Positions 1 to 9,445 of a stretch of DNA of 64,000 bases are shown in pieces. Source of the DNA: Candidatus Cloacimonetes bacterium HGW-Cloacimonetes-2 (GTDB lineage Bacteria; Cloacimonadota; Cloacimonadia; Cloacimonadales; Cloacimonadaceae); contig PHBP01000010.1 in NCBI GenBank assembly GCA_002842035.1, positions 48,211 to 112,210 of the forward strand, read 5' to 3'. The notes beneath the pieces were generated by a model, which did no database searches, was not told the origin of the DNA, and worked only from the letters and a program-made list of their open reading frames with translations. Positions within the stretch are counted from its first letter, which is position 1. The number at the start of each line of letters is the position of its first letter. The position numbers and the translations under genes are program-made.

Positions 1-191
1 TTGCGCCATATATACAATACAATGATCTTAAAGAAATTAGCATATTTCAAACGCCCTAATCGTCTGGTTCATCATCTTTTGGACTTGGACATTTGAAGTT
101 TTGGTGATGAAATTTGAAGTATTCAGTGAGGGTTTATAATCGCAGTATATCATCTTGCGAGCTACTCATACCGCGTACTTGCGACTATCTC

Positions 192-218
192 TTGACAAAA
201 TATGCGCCTCTTTATTAT
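192..218 (+). promoter_or_regulatory. Candidate sigma-70 promoter for the NifX-like/DUF134/mrp operon
   Basis: A perfect TTGACA lies at 192-197 and a TATTAT at 213-218. The 15-bp spacer is shorter than ideal. It lies 35 bp upstream of the first gene of a three-gene plus-strand operon, whose GAGGAG ribosome binding site is at 241-246. Bases 1-190 hold no gene I can support. Confidence 0.4.
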
Positions 219-252
219 GAGCATATGATCATAAAGATAAGAGGAGTCAACA

Positions 253-621
253 ATGAAGATAGCTATCGCAAGCGACGATCGCATCAATATCTGCCCGCAT
301 TTTGGCAGAGCCACAGGATTTGAAATAGCCGAGATCGAGGATGATAAAATCATCACCCGCGAGTTTCGCCCGAACGATTTTACCGGCCACGCCCGTGACG
401 ATCACGATGCATCCCACGAAGACAAGCACGCCATCATCGTAAATGCGTTGAAGGATTGCAAGGCTGTAATCGCAAACGGGATGGGTCTGAGGATTCAAAA
501 CGATTTGAGAGCAGCCGGGATCGAGGCTTTCCTTACCGACGAGACAGTCGTGGAAGCTGCTATAGACAAATATATCAAAGGCTCTCTGGATAACAATCCC
601 GAGCGCGGATGCAGCCACTGA
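253..621 (+). CDS. NifB/NifX-like dinitrogenase iron-molybdenum cofactor family protein
   Basis: A 122-residue single-domain protein. The N-terminal MKIAIASDD strand, the CPHFGRA stretch and the alternating alpha/beta pattern fit the NifX/NifB C-terminal family, which binds iron-sulfur or iron-molybdenum cofactors. No nitrogenase genes are present in the window, so a role in nitrogen fixation is not implied. The C-terminus is Cys/His-rich (GCSH). The ATG is preceded by GAGGAG with 6-bp spacing. It is followed after 7 bp by a DUF134 regulator and then by an Mrp-type ATPase, a trio often seen together in anaerobes. I infer a part in iron-sulfur or metallocofactor handling. Confidence 0.8.
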   Translation: MKIAIASDDRINICPHFGRATGFEIAEIEDDKIITREFRPNDFTGHARDDHDASHEDKHAIIVNALKDCKAVIANGMGLRIQNDLRAAGIEAFLTDETVVEAAIDKYIKGSLDNNPERGCSH

Positions 622-628
622 GGCAGCT

Positions 629-1099
629 ATGCCACGCCCCAAAAACCTGCGTCATCTGGCTGAACTCCCCATTGTAAAGGGATTTCGTCCCATTTGGCTG
701 CGCCCCAATCTAAGAGAAGCTGTTAAGCTCTCACTGGAAGAATACGAAGTGATTCGTTTGATCGATTATGAGGGGCAGATCCACGAGCAAGCAGCGATAT
801 CGATGCAGGTATCGCGCCCCACGATCACCCGTATCTATGAGGAGGCCCGGCGTAAGCTCAGTACAGCCCTGGTGGAAGGTCGCAGTCTGCTGATCGAAGG
901 CGGTCAGGTAAAATTTGCCGATTCACACTACTATTGCGAGGATTGCCATTCCAAGAGCAGTATAGATGACCCCGGCGATACACCACATTGCCCATATTGC
1001 GGTTCAACGCGGATAATCAGCTTGAATGATTGCTTTCAGCGGGGATGCCACAAATGCCGTAGGTGCCATACACCAAGAAAACGAAACAAGGATACATAA
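629..1099 (+). CDS. DUF134 family putative DNA-binding protein with C-terminal zinc ribbon
   Basis: 156 residues. The N-terminal two thirds (from MPRPK to about residue 100) match the DUF134 family: a sigma-70 region-4-like helix-turn-helix with a recognisable QVSRPTITRIYEEAR helix pair. The C-terminal third carries CxxC, CPYC, C, CxxC and C motifs typical of a metal-binding ribbon. It probably regulates transcription in response to metal or redox state, but no target is known. It sits in an operon with the NifX-like gene (7 bp upstream) and mrp, whose ATG directly follows its TAA. Confidence 0.8.
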   Translation: MPRPKNLRHLAELPIVKGFRPIWLRPNLREAVKLSLEEYEVIRLIDYEGQIHEQAAISMQVSRPTITRIYEEARRKLSTALVEGRSLLIEGGQVKFADSHYYCEDCHSKSSIDDPGDTPHCPYCGSTRIISLNDCFQRGCHKCRRCHTPRKRNKDT

Positions 1100-1915
1100 A
1101 TGGACGAAAAAGAACTCAAGGAACAAACACTAAAAGACAATCTTGCCAGGATCAAGCACCGCGTAGTGGTGATGAGTGGCAAAGGCGGGGTTGGGAAGAG
1201 CTTTATCGCCGTCAACCTGGCTTATGCTCTGGCGATGCAGGGGAAGAAAGTAGGGCTGCTGGATGCCGATGTGCACGGCCCTTCTCTGGCAAAGATGACC
1301 GGCACTGAAGGGATGGAGATTCCCGTTACAGCCTCCGGTATGCCCGGCCCGATAAAAGTTCTCTCCAATCTCAGCGTATTGAGCGTTGCCTCTCTCTTGG
1401 GAGATCCGGATGCTGCGCTGATTTGGAGAGGACCGCTCAAGATGGCTTTGATCAAGCAGTTCTTTACCGATTTCGATTGGGAAGAGCTGGATTATCTGAT
1501 CGTGGATTGCCCTCCGGGCACAGGTGACGAACCACTCTCCGTATTTCAGACTCTAGAACATACGGATGGTACAGTAATCGTTACCACTCCTCAGGATGTG
1601 GCACTCCTGGACGTATCCCGCAGCATAACTTTCGCAGAAAAGATGAATGTGCAAGTACTCGGCATAGTAGAGAATATGAAGCACTTCGTCTGCCCTCATT
1701 GCGGAGATTCAACCGACGTCTTTCCCGGTGATAAAATCGGTGAACTGCTGGTAGAGCGCGAGCTCGACCTCCTGGCAGAGCTGGATCTCGATCCCAATAT
1801 CGTAAAATCCGCCGATGAAGGCAAGCCTTATGTCTATTTCTACAACAAGCTGCCCAATGCCGACAAGCTTGCTAAGATGGCTGCACGCGTTGCAGAGCTT
1901 GTAGAGACAAAGTAA
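1100..1915 (+). CDS. mrp: Mrp/NBP35-type iron-sulfur carrier P-loop ATPase
   Basis: 271 residues of the SIMIBI-class ParA/MinD/Mrp family. The deviant Walker A GKGGVGKS is at about residues 27-34, a DADVHGPS motif follows, and DCPPGTGDE is near residue 136. The CPHC pair at about residues 198-201 is the conserved dimer-bridging cysteine motif that holds a transferable 4Fe-4S cluster in Mrp/ApbC/NBP35 proteins. Known role: cytosolic assembly or delivery of iron-sulfur clusters to apoproteins. The start directly abuts the stop of the DUF134 gene, and the NifX-like protein two genes upstream suggests a shared job in metallocofactor maturation. It is probably the last gene of the operon, since a hairpin lies about 100 bp downstream. 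Confidence 0.9.
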   Translation: MDEKELKEQTLKDNLARIKHRVVVMSGKGGVGKSFIAVNLAYALAMQGKKVGLLDADVHGPSLAKMTGTEGMEIPVTASGMPGPIKVLSNLSVLSVASLLGDPDAALIWRGPLKMALIKQFFTDFDWEELDYLIVDCPPGTGDEPLSVFQTLEHTDGTVIVTTPQDVALLDVSRSITFAEKMNVQVLGIVENMKHFVCPHCGDSTDVFPGDKIGELLVERELDLLAELDLDPNIVKSADEGKPYVYFYNKLPNADKLAKMAARVAELVETK

Positions 1916-2181
1916 GCCATTACTCTATAACAGTACTCTATTTCGGGGCTGCAGGCTCGGAGCTGCAGTCCCGGGGAGATATATCAGATTACCCTCAGCT
2001 CCGGTTAAGGCACTCACCTGCCCCAGCCGGGGTGAGGGTCTTTTCTAAACTGGGGATTGGTCTTTTGCTCTACGGTGTGTTTATTATTCAGGAGTGGAAT
2101 TCCGCTTTGCCTTATCTCTATCTCGAATAGAAAAGCTATAATCAGAATTTGCATAAATCGTAAAGATGATGAATATAATTC
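1916..2181. other. Intergenic stretch after mrp, no gene seen
   Basis: About 380 bp separate mrp from the next gene. The left part is rich in inverted repeats: CTGCAG twice within 20 bp near 1951-1972, then the hairpin at 2013-2036. The right part carries the promoter of the next gene. No ORF with a credible ribosome binding site is seen here. Confidence 0.6.
2013..2045 (+). terminator. Probable rho-independent terminator after mrp
   Basis: CTCACC at 2013-2018 pairs with GGTGAG at 2031-2036 around a GC-rich centre, and GGTCTTTTC follows. It lies about 100 bp past the mrp stop. The T-run is short, so this is moderate support. Confidence 0.45.
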
Positions 2182-2210
2182 TTGACACTATCCGCAAGCT
2201 TGTTTATTTT
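2182..2210 (+). promoter_or_regulatory. Sigma-70-like promoter of the exported protein gene
   Basis: TTGACA at 2182-2187 and TATTTT at 2205-2210 are separated by exactly 17 bp. The transcript would have an untranslated leader of about 80 nt before the GGGGAGG ribosome binding site and the ATG at 2295. Confidence 0.55.
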
Positions 2211-2294
2211 CATCTCAGACATGGGTTTGCCTGCAAGTAATGACTGGCTGTTACTGCCGGCGCAGGTCGCGGGCCAAATCCTGGGGAGGTTTTT

Positions 2295-5200
2295 ATGACA
2301 AAGAAACAGGTGATGACGATTCTGTGTTTCTGCCTTGTTTTATCAATTTGGGCTATGCCAACGCAAAAGGACTTGGATGCGTTTAGGCCGGAACAGGCGC
2401 AGAGATATAATCCCCCACCCCGGTTTTATCACGATTATAGTTTCAGCATCTATCCTATGCAGGTCTTTAGGACATACTACGACTATATGATTGGCAGTTT
2501 CAACGGCAGCCCTCTGCAACTGCTCTCCACCGACACCGGTACATCCTATATGATGACCTTTCACGGCTCCCGACAGGCCAATGCCAATAGAAGAGCATTC
2601 TATGCCTATATCGAAAATGGAGAACCGAGTAACAGCAACGAGATCACAGAAATCTACACCAATGAAGGTTTTCCCAGCCTCACCGTCGATCCAATCCTGA
2701 ATGTACCGCTCTACGCCTTTCAGGGGAATTGCGATGTGGACAGCTCCCTTGAAATACAATTTGTCGCTGATGCCTTTATTGCCGGATTTTCAGGCTTGTT
2801 CAATTATTACGATATCTTGATTAACAACCCTCTTTCGATTGTCAGCGGATCGACTACCACGACGGACAACGTGTTCCTGTGGCCGGTCGTAACAACCGGC
2901 CCTTCACCTGTAATGGGTCATCGCAGAGCCTATGTGCTTTGCACTAATGCCACCGGACATGGCGCTGCCCCCGGGGGAAATCCTATCATCGCTATGACGG
3001 ATTTTGAATATGAGGATATTTTGACGGGGACTAATCTGGTTTGGAGCTATGTTACTGTGCCGGAACTGAATGTATGGAATATCGATCCTTCTCCGATCCG
3101 ACGCCCCTACCTGACCATCCTGGCGGACAACGCCGGCAATATATTTCTCTGCGGGTATCACGAGACAACGCTGGGAGATAATCGTACCAGCGAGATAGAT
3201 ATCTTTAAATGTGCCAATTATGGTGTAGGTACTTGGACACGCAGCAGCAATCCCTGCAATCTGGCTTCTTGGAATCCTCCCTCCGCTTTGGGAAGCAGTA
3301 TCGGTTATTTCACGGATGACGGGATCCCTTATGATGATTCGGAGCTTTACTGGAGCCTGAAAAACTCATCCCATTTCAATGCTGTGCAAGATGCAAACGG
3401 TAAAATCCACATTCCCGGTTTGTGGGCTCTCTGTAATAGCGATGGAGATTATTACCCGGCATTACAATTTGTAAAAGACATTGTAGTGGATCCCTACACC
3501 AATCAATTTACTGTAAGGGATATCTCTCCTCAGAAACACCCGGATGATCAGTTCAACGCCAACATGCAGCCTTGGGATCAGGTCTATCCCTTTGGGCAGG
3601 TTGATTACTGGGTGGATGAAGTAAACCATTCCATTCCCGGCATGCTTACAGCCTGGAACTTCCCCTATCACGATGCAACTGCCCACGATGGCTCTATGAT
3701 GTACCATTACAATAACATCAAGCTCTCGATCAACAAGGAGCAAAACCTAATGGCTGCCGTATGGCAAAACTGCACTCGGGCATGGATAGGGATGACGCCT
3801 TGGATCAATACTCCCGAGATACATATCGCACTCTCTCCGGATAATGGTGTTTCCTGGAGCGAGCCTATCATTCTAAACAATATCGATAATCCTCAATTGG
3901 CAAATATCAAGCCGATGTGGGTCTATCCCGCGAACACGATCAAGTATGTCGGGATGCAGGGTAATCGAAAGGTTGGGAAACTGGGCTTGATGTTTTTGGA
4001 TGATTATACTTGGGGATCTCAAGCCATCAGCCCGCCCGTTCATAATAATATCGATGGTGGACGAGTGATGTTCACAGAGCTGGAGATAGTATTCCCATAT
4101 AATGGCACGAATATTGATCCCTTTGGGAATCCTCAGGGTACGCCCAATATGGTAATCAATGCGGAAATCCGCATAAACAACTTTCCAGCAAGCCCCGGTG
4201 ATATAATTGGAGCCTTTGCAATGGTTGGCGGACAGGAACAACTACGCGGCAAAGCTACAGTCGTTTCCTTGGGATTGAACGATGAGATTACCGCTTGTGT
4301 GCTTCCGGTATCTGTTGTGGCAGATGGTGAACAGCTTCATCTTAAGTACTGGAGCGATGAGTACAACATGGTAGCAAACTGCTCTCAAACTCTTACCGGA
4401 GAGATAGATGGAGCTATCGGAACGTGGCCCTCTAATCTGCTGATAATCAATTTCGATTCAACCGGCGCCGTGGATGCACCGAACTTTTTCCCTCCTCCGG
4501 CCACTTATAGTGCAGCTCAGAACGTAACACTCTCGTGCAGTACTGCCGGCGCAATAATACGGTATACTACGGATGGAACAGAACCCACACTGCAATCGAC
4601 CATATACAACACACCTATCCATATTGGCAATTACAGCAACGTTACCATAAAGGCAGTCGCACATTTCAATCATTTCGTTAGCGAGACCAGCGTAGCGACC
4701 TATACAATCACCGGAGCACTGCCGACACCCGTCTTTTCTCCTTCCCCCGGGGTCTATACAAGCGCTCAGGCCATACAGATATTCTGCAGTGTTCCGGAGG
4801 CTTTGATCCGTTATACCATAAACGGGGATAATCCCCATATCAATTCGCCTGTCTATACAGGACCAATCCATCTTCCGGAGCAATCAGCCACTACTATCAG
4901 AGCCAAGGCTTTTGCAACGAACTGGAATCCAAGTGCTGTCGCGATTGGGAACTATACGATCAACGGGACACTTCCCGGGCTGGAGATCAATCCACCCTCC
5001 GGAGATTATTCTCATCCCTTAGTGCTTACAATTAGCTGCCCGGCTCCGGGTGTCGAGATCCATTATTGTACCAATGGCGATGTGCCGGATTGGGATTCCC
5101 CGCATTATGTGGGACCGTTGCAAATTGATCAAAGCACGACTATCAGGGCCAGAGCTTTGAAAGAAGGATGGAATCCGGGTCCTGTGCTGACCGCTGCCTA

Positions 5201-5513
5201 TAACATAGCGGTGGAAAATGAACCGGAAGAAGCGGCTCCGGCATTCACGGGGATACATTCGCTGTATCCCAATCCCTTTGGGGATCAGCTCTTCATCCGC
5301 CTCGGAATCAAGGATACGGACCAAGCTTATTCAATTAGTGTTTATAATATCCGGGGAGAGCAGGTGTACAGGAATAGCGGCAGAGCAGGCGGATTTGTTG
5401 ATCTTAGCTGGGATGGCAGAGATGCCGGAGGAATGAAACTGGCAGCAGGATTGTACCTGGTGAGGTTCCAGAGCGGAGCAATCAGCCAGACGCGCAAGCT
5501 TGTCCGATATTGA
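2295..5513 (+). CDS. Large exported protein with three chitobiase-type repeat domains and a Por-type C-terminal sorting domain
   Basis: 1072 residues. An N-terminal signal peptide (residues 1-20, ending around WAMP) precedes a long region, about 25-720, that I cannot assign but whose opening resembles sialidase/BNR-like sequence (aspartate-turn strands, ALSPDNGVSWSEP near residue 515). Three tandem domains starting near residues 726, 811 and 895 share the IRYTTDGTEP / TIRAKA pattern of the chitobiase/beta-hexosaminidase C-terminal (CHB_HEX) domain. Residues about 988-1072 (YPNPFGDQ ... YNIRGE ... GLYLVRFQ) form a T9SS-type sorting signal. I infer a cell-surface or secreted protein. No catalytic residues are recognised. 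It appears monocistronic, with its own promoter and a strong GGGGAGG ribosome binding site. Confidence 0.75.
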   Translation: MTKKQVMTILCFCLVLSIWAMPTQKDLDAFRPEQAQRYNPPPRFYHDYSFSIYPMQVFRTYYDYMIGSFNGSPLQLLSTDTGTSYMMTFHGSRQANANRRAFYAYIENGEPSNSNEITEIYTNEGFPSLTVDPILNVPLYAFQGNCDVDSSLEIQFVADAFIAGFSGLFNYYDILINNPLSIVSGSTTTTDNVFLWPVVTTGPSPVMGHRRAYVLCTNATGHGAAPGGNPIIAMTDFEYEDILTGTNLVWSYVTVPELNVWNIDPSPIRRPYLTILADNAGNIFLCGYHETTLGDNRTSEIDIFKCANYGVGTWTRSSNPCNLASWNPPSALGSSIGYFTDDGIPYDDSELYWSLKNSSHFNAVQDANGKIHIPGLWALCNSDGDYYPALQFVKDIVVDPYTNQFTVRDISPQKHPDDQFNANMQPWDQVYPFGQVDYWVDEVNHSIPGMLTAWNFPYHDATAHDGSMMYHYNNIKLSINKEQNLMAAVWQNCTRAWIGMTPWINTPEIHIALSPDNGVSWSEPIILNNIDNPQLANIKPMWVYPANTIKYVGMQGNRKVGKLGLMFLDDYTWGSQAISPPVHNNIDGGRVMFTELEIVFPYNGTNIDPFGNPQGTPNMVINAEIRINNFPASPGDIIGAFAMVGGQEQLRGKATVVSLGLNDEITACVLPVSVVADGEQLHLKYWSDEYNMVANCSQTLTGEIDGAIGTWPSNLLIINFDSTGAVDAPNFFPPPATYSAAQNVTLSCSTAGAIIRYTTDGTEPTLQSTIYNTPIHIGNYSNVTIKAVAHFNHFVSETSVATYTITGALPTPVFSPSPGVYTSAQAIQIFCSVPEALIRYTINGDNPHINSPVYTGPIHLPEQSATTIRAKAFATNWNPSAVAIGNYTINGTLPGLEINPPSGDYSHPLVLTISCPAPGVEIHYCTNGDVPDWDSPHYVGPLQIDQSTTIRARALKEGWNPGPVLTAAYNIAVENEPEEAAPAFTGIHSLYPNPFGDQLFIRLGIKDTDQAYSISVYNIRGEQVYRNSGRAGGFVDLSWDGRDAGGMKLAAGLYLVRFQSGAISQTRKLVRY

Positions 5514-5665
5514 TTGATTAGCGTACCGCGTAAAGCCTGCCCGTTATTGTGCCGGCAAGCAAGCCAAGGGTATTCTATACTTGATGATTCTGCCTTTGCC
5601 GGCCGGGATTCATTCAGATTATCACGGCTTTTGTATTTATCAGAACAGGTAGGAGCGCTCCGGGC

Positions 5666-5693
5666 TTGACAAAAATCCAGTTACTTAAATAAT
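5666..5693 (+). promoter_or_regulatory. Promoter of the ssnA-ygeY-Mo-hydroxylase-ygeW operon
   Basis: TTGACA at 5666-5671, a 16-bp spacer and AATAAT at 5688-5693 (5 of 6 consensus bases). It lies 31 bp upstream of the first ATG. It is the only good promoter I see before a run of ten plus-strand genes. Confidence 0.55.
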
Positions 5694-5724
5694 TGCCTGT
5701 TCAGAAAATGCGAAGGAGTAACGA

Positions 5725-7056
5725 ATGACAAATACATATATTATCAAGTGCGGCACCATCCTCACCTTCGATCCAATGGATCCGGTCAGGCATCATGAGT
5801 GCATATTGGTAGAGGGCGGCAGGATCATCCAGATTGCCCCCGAAGCAGAATTCTCGTTGATCGAATGCGAGCGGATCGACGCTACCGACAAGGTCGTGAT
5901 GCCGGGCTTGATCAATAGCCATCATCACTTTTATTCCAGCTTGGTAACCGGGCTGGGCAAGGCGGCTCCTTCCGCGGATTTCAATGAAGTATTGCAGAAT
6001 CTCTGGTGGCGCTTGGATAAGAAGCTTTTGGCGGAGGATAATTATATCAGCGCGATGGTCTCGATCCTTACAGCTATCCGCAAAGGCACGACCACGATTA
6101 TCGATCATCACGCCTCGCCTTTTGCCATCACAGGTTCGCTTTCCCAGATTGCCAAAGCAGTTACAGAAACCGGTATTCGCGCTTCCCTTGCCTATGAAGT
6201 ATCGGATCGGGACGGGGAAGCCAAATGTGCGGAAGGTATTGCCGAAAATGCAGATTGGATCAGGACTTGCCATATGCAGGGAGGCAATCAGTTACGCGGG
6301 CTTTTTGGGATGCACGCTGCCTTTACATTGGGCGACAAGACTCTGGATACGGTTGCGACGCTGGTGCAGGAACTGGGCTGTGGTACCCATATTCACGCTG
6401 CGGAAGCTGATTCGGACGAGCAGTATAACCTCAAGCATTACGGCCTGAGGGTGGCGCACCGCTTGGACAGCTTTGGCCTGATCAATCCGCTGAGTATCCT
6501 GGCGCATGGCGTCTATCTGGATGATGATGAGCTGGAGCTTATCGGCAATCGTGGTGCAGCAATCGTGACCAATCCCCAGAGCAATCTGAATAATGCGGTG
6601 GGGATCGCCAATCTGGTCAATATGCAGGAGCGCGGGATCTGTATCGGGCTTGGCACCGATGCGATGACGGTCAATATGCTGGAAGAACTCAGAGTGGCGA
6701 TGTGGGCTCAGCATCTGAGGCAGGCAAATCCGACTGCTGCCTTTATGGAAGTGGCTTCGACCCTGCTCTTTAACAATCCTGCCATAGCCCAGAAATACTG
6801 GGGCGAAGGGCACGGGCAATTGGTGCAGGGAGCCGCGGCAGATCTTATCTTCGTAGATTATGATCCGCATACACCGCTCAATAACGAGACCTGGATCGGC
6901 CACGTGATCTATGGCATCTCTCAGGCGGCTGTGGATAGCACCATTGTGGGCGGTAAGTTCCTGATGTGGAATCGCGAGTTGCTGCTCGATATCGATGAAG
7001 CTGAGATCAAAGCCAAGAGCCGCGAACTGGCGGGCAAGCTCTGGGAACGCTTTTAA
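5725..7056 (+). CDS. ssnA: SsnA-type amidohydrolase (putative aminohydrolase, selenium/purine cluster)
   Basis: 443 residues of the amidohydrolase superfamily (ATZ/TRZ-like deaminases). The metal-site motifs are visible: HHHFYSSLVTG (HxH) near residue 73, HIHAAEADSDE near 223, HGVYLDD near 259, and the catalytic aspartate in GLGTDAMTVNM near 311. SsnA belongs to the gene set known from E. coli (ygeWXY-hyuA-xdhD-ygfK-ssnA) and from gut anaerobes, where the cluster was linked to selenium-dependent molybdenum hydroxylases and to anaerobic uric-acid breakdown. First gene of the operon; AAGGAG lies 6 bp before the ATG, and ygeY starts 15 bp downstream. The precise substrate is not proven. Confidence 0.88.
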   Translation: MTNTYIIKCGTILTFDPMDPVRHHECILVEGGRIIQIAPEAEFSLIECERIDATDKVVMPGLINSHHHFYSSLVTGLGKAAPSADFNEVLQNLWWRLDKKLLAEDNYISAMVSILTAIRKGTTTIIDHHASPFAITGSLSQIAKAVTETGIRASLAYEVSDRDGEAKCAEGIAENADWIRTCHMQGGNQLRGLFGMHAAFTLGDKTLDTVATLVQELGCGTHIHAAEADSDEQYNLKHYGLRVAHRLDSFGLINPLSILAHGVYLDDDELELIGNRGAAIVTNPQSNLNNAVGIANLVNMQERGICIGLGTDAMTVNMLEELRVAMWAQHLRQANPTAAFMEVASTLLFNNPAIAQKYWGEGHGQLVQGAAADLIFVDYDPHTPLNNETWIGHVIYGISQAAVDSTIVGGKFLMWNRELLLDIDEAEIKAKSRELAGKLWERF

Positions 7057-7071
7057 AGATAAGGAGAAAAA

Positions 7072-8265
7072 ATGATAAAGAAGATTTATGAGCTGGCAAA
7101 ACAGTATGAGGCGGAGACTGCACGCTTTCTGATGGATATGATCCGCATTCCCGCCTTTTCCACCAAGGAAAAGGACGTCTGCCTTTGCATCAAGGCCGAG
7201 ATGGAAAAGCAGGGCTTTGACGAAGTAAAGATAGACGGATTGGGCAATGTGATCGGCAGGATCGGAAGCGGTCCTCGCGTGATCGCCTTTGATGCCCACA
7301 TCGATACGGTCTATCCCGGCGATCTTTCGCTCTGGGATTTTGATCCCTTTGATGCTCATATCAAGGATGGCAAGGTCTGGGGCAGAGGCAGCGTTGATCA
7401 GGAAGGCGGAATGGCATCAATGGTCACAGCCGGACGCATCATCAAGGAGCTTGGGCTCGACAAGGATTTTACCATCTACTTTACCGGAACCGTGATGGAA
7501 GAAGATTGTGACGGCCTTTGCTGGCAGTATATCATCAACGAGGAAAAGATCAGGCCGGAACTGGTAGTGATCACCGAGCCTACGAATATGAATATCTACC
7601 GGGGACATCGCGGCAGAATGGAGATGCAGGTGCACGTGAAGGGGCTTTCCTGCCACGGATCGGCTCCGGAGCGCGGAGACAATGCGATCTATAAGATCAG
7701 CCGGATTGCTCTGGAGATAGAGAAACTGCACGAACGCCTGATCACCGATCCCTTCCTTGGCAAGGGCAGTGTCTGCGTAACCGAAGTGTACTTTACAGGA
7801 CCCTCTCAATGTGCTGTACCGGATAGTGCCCGCATTCATCTGGACCGCAGGCTTACCTGGGGCGAGACCAAGGAATCCGCGATCGCGGAAGTGGCGGAAG
7901 CTTGCAGACTTGCAGGTGTGGCTGATGCCAGGATCGAGGTACTCACCTATGCTGAAGAGGCTTATACTGGCTTGGTCTATCCCACCGAAAAGTATTATCC
8001 CACCTGGGTAACTCCCGAGGATCACTATGGTGTGGTCGCTGGGGTCAAAGCATACAAGGAACTCTTTGGCAAGGATGCTCTGGTCGATAAATGGACTTTC
8101 AGCACCAATGGAGTGGCGATTGCCGGAATGCACAAGATCCCCTGTATAGGCTTGGGACCGGGTAATGAGATTTACGCACATGCTCCCAATGAAGCTTGTC
8201 CGATTGAGCATCTCAGCGGCGCTGCAGCCTTTTATGCCGGCTTGATATTTGAGCTGGCAAATTGA
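7072..8265 (+). CDS. ygeY: YgeY-family M20 metallohydrolase, selenium metabolism-linked
   Basis: 397 residues. It has the M20 dinuclear zinc-hydrolase pattern: DAHIDTVYPGD (first metal His/Asp) near residue 75, RGSVDQEGGM (bridging Asp) near 106, catalytic EEDCDG near 143, and HAPNE near the C-terminus. Overall it matches the YgeY family, which resembles deacetylase/carbamoyl-amino-acid hydrolases. AAGGAG lies 5 bp before the ATG. It occurs between ssnA and a threonine-synthase-like gene. In the purine/uric-acid cluster model it would hydrolyse an acyclic ureido or amide intermediate; that step is inference. Confidence 0.88.
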   Translation: MIKKIYELAKQYEAETARFLMDMIRIPAFSTKEKDVCLCIKAEMEKQGFDEVKIDGLGNVIGRIGSGPRVIAFDAHIDTVYPGDLSLWDFDPFDAHIKDGKVWGRGSVDQEGGMASMVTAGRIIKELGLDKDFTIYFTGTVMEEDCDGLCWQYIINEEKIRPELVVITEPTNMNIYRGHRGRMEMQVHVKGLSCHGSAPERGDNAIYKISRIALEIEKLHERLITDPFLGKGSVCVTEVYFTGPSQCAVPDSARIHLDRRLTWGETKESAIAEVAEACRLAGVADARIEVLTYAEEAYTGLVYPTEKYYPTWVTPEDHYGVVAGVKAYKELFGKDALVDKWTFSTNGVAIAGMHKIPCIGLGPGNEIYAHAPNEACPIEHLSGAAAFYAGLIFELAN

Positions 8266-8278
8266 GCGGAGCGGGAGA

Positions 8279-9445
8279 TTGAAGCGTTTTACTTACTTCA
8301 AACAGTGGCAATGCACCACATGCGGCAGGAAATATGCCCGGGATGAGGTAACTTACCTCTGTCCGACCTGCAGCATAGATTACCGTCCCGGAATGCCCCT
8401 GACGGGGGTTTTGGAGGCGGTCTTCCATTATGAGGAGATCAGCCGGGTGCTGGCTCAGAAAGGTAGGCAAAACTACAGCCTGAGAGATTTCTGTATGGTC
8501 TTTTCTGCGCTCGAGGCAAGGGACTATCCGCCTCTGCCAGTCGGCAATACACCCTTTTACAAGGTGGAAAGTCTGAACCTCTGGATCAAAAATGACGCGC
8601 TCAATCCCAGCGCCTCCTTCAAAGACAGGGCGTCACAGCTTATGGTGGCCGAGGCAAAGAGGCTGGGAATTGGTGAAATTGCCTGTGCTTCCACCGGAAA
8701 TGCAGCTTCATCACTGGCTGCGCTTTGTGCCTCGGCAGGGATCAAGGCGGTGATCTTTTGTCCCGAAAATGCCCCTGCTGCCAAGCTGGCTCAGGTAAAA
8801 GCGCATGGAGCGGAGCTGCACCTGGTGACAGGAAGCTATGATGATGCCTTCAAAGCAGCAATGGAATACTCCGCATCTCACGAGTGCTTAAACCGCAATA
8901 CTGCCTATCATCCGCTCACCATCGAGGGTAAAAAGAGCGCAGGCTTGGAGATATATCACCAAAATGGCTGCAAGAGTCCGGATTGGATCATTATCCCGGT
9001 TGGGGACGGAGTAATCCTGGCAGGAATACACAAGGCCTTTATCGATCTCAAGCGCAGCGGTCAATTGGTAAAACTGCCGCGGTTGCTGGCGGTGCAGGCA
9101 GAAAGCTCCGATGCTATTACAAGCTATTGGGAGAAGGGTGAGTATCAAGATGCTGCCTCTCCTGAGACCATTGCTGATTCGATCAGTGTTAAAACTCCTT
9201 CCAATGCGCATTGGGCGGTAAGAGCCATCAAGGAGACCAATGGTGCCGCAATCCGGGTGAGTGATGATGAGATCAATCAAGCCAGGCTGGATCTGGCACG
9301 CAAGACAGGCGTCTTTGCCGAGCCTTCTTCAACAGCGACCCTGGCAGGACTATACAAAGCCAAAGAAAGCGGTTTGATACGGGATAACGAGCAGGTGGTG
9401 CTATTGATCACCGGGCACGGACTCAAGGATATAGCCGGGTTTTGA
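8279..9445 (+). CDS. Threonine-synthase-like PLP enzyme with N-terminal zinc ribbon
   Basis: A fold-type-II PLP protein of about 388 residues. The CTTC ... CPTC ribbon lies at about residues 12-31. The PLP-lysine motif SASFKDRAS is near residue 115, and a glycine-rich phosphate-binding ASTGNAASS loop follows. The best start is TTG at 8279, which has GGAG 7 bp upstream; a TTG at 8249 extends the frame by ten residues and overlaps ygeY but has no ribosome binding site. Its stop overlaps the next ATG (TGATG). Sequence features fit threonine synthase, but the operon context suggests a beta-elimination or ammonia-lyase role in place of a recognisable YgeX diaminopropionate ammonia-lyase. That alternative is inference. 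Confidence 0.8.
   Translation: MKRFTYFKQWQCTTCGRKYARDEVTYLCPTCSIDYRPGMPLTGVLEAVFHYEEISRVLAQKGRQNYSLRDFCMVFSALEARDYPPLPVGNTPFYKVESLNLWIKNDALNPSASFKDRASQLMVAEAKRLGIGEIACASTGNAASSLAALCASAGIKAVIFCPENAPAAKLAQVKAHGAELHLVTGSYDDAFKAAMEYSASHECLNRNTAYHPLTIEGKKSAGLEIYHQNGCKSPDWIIIPVGDGVILAGIHKAFIDLKRSGQLVKLPRLLAVQAESSDAITSYWEKGEYQDAASPETIADSISVKTPSNAHWAVRAIKETNGAAIRVSDDEINQARLDLARKTGVFAEPSSTATLAGLYKAKESGLIRDNEQVVLLITGHGLKDIAGF

Noticed and set aside
114-323. A 69-codon frame at the left edge
   Set aside because: It overlaps the promoter and start of the NifX-like gene and lacks coding features.
6292-7359. A 355-codon minus-strand frame spanning ssnA and ygeY
   Set aside because: It crosses two well-supported plus-strand genes and has no recognisable motifs; it is a shadow frame.
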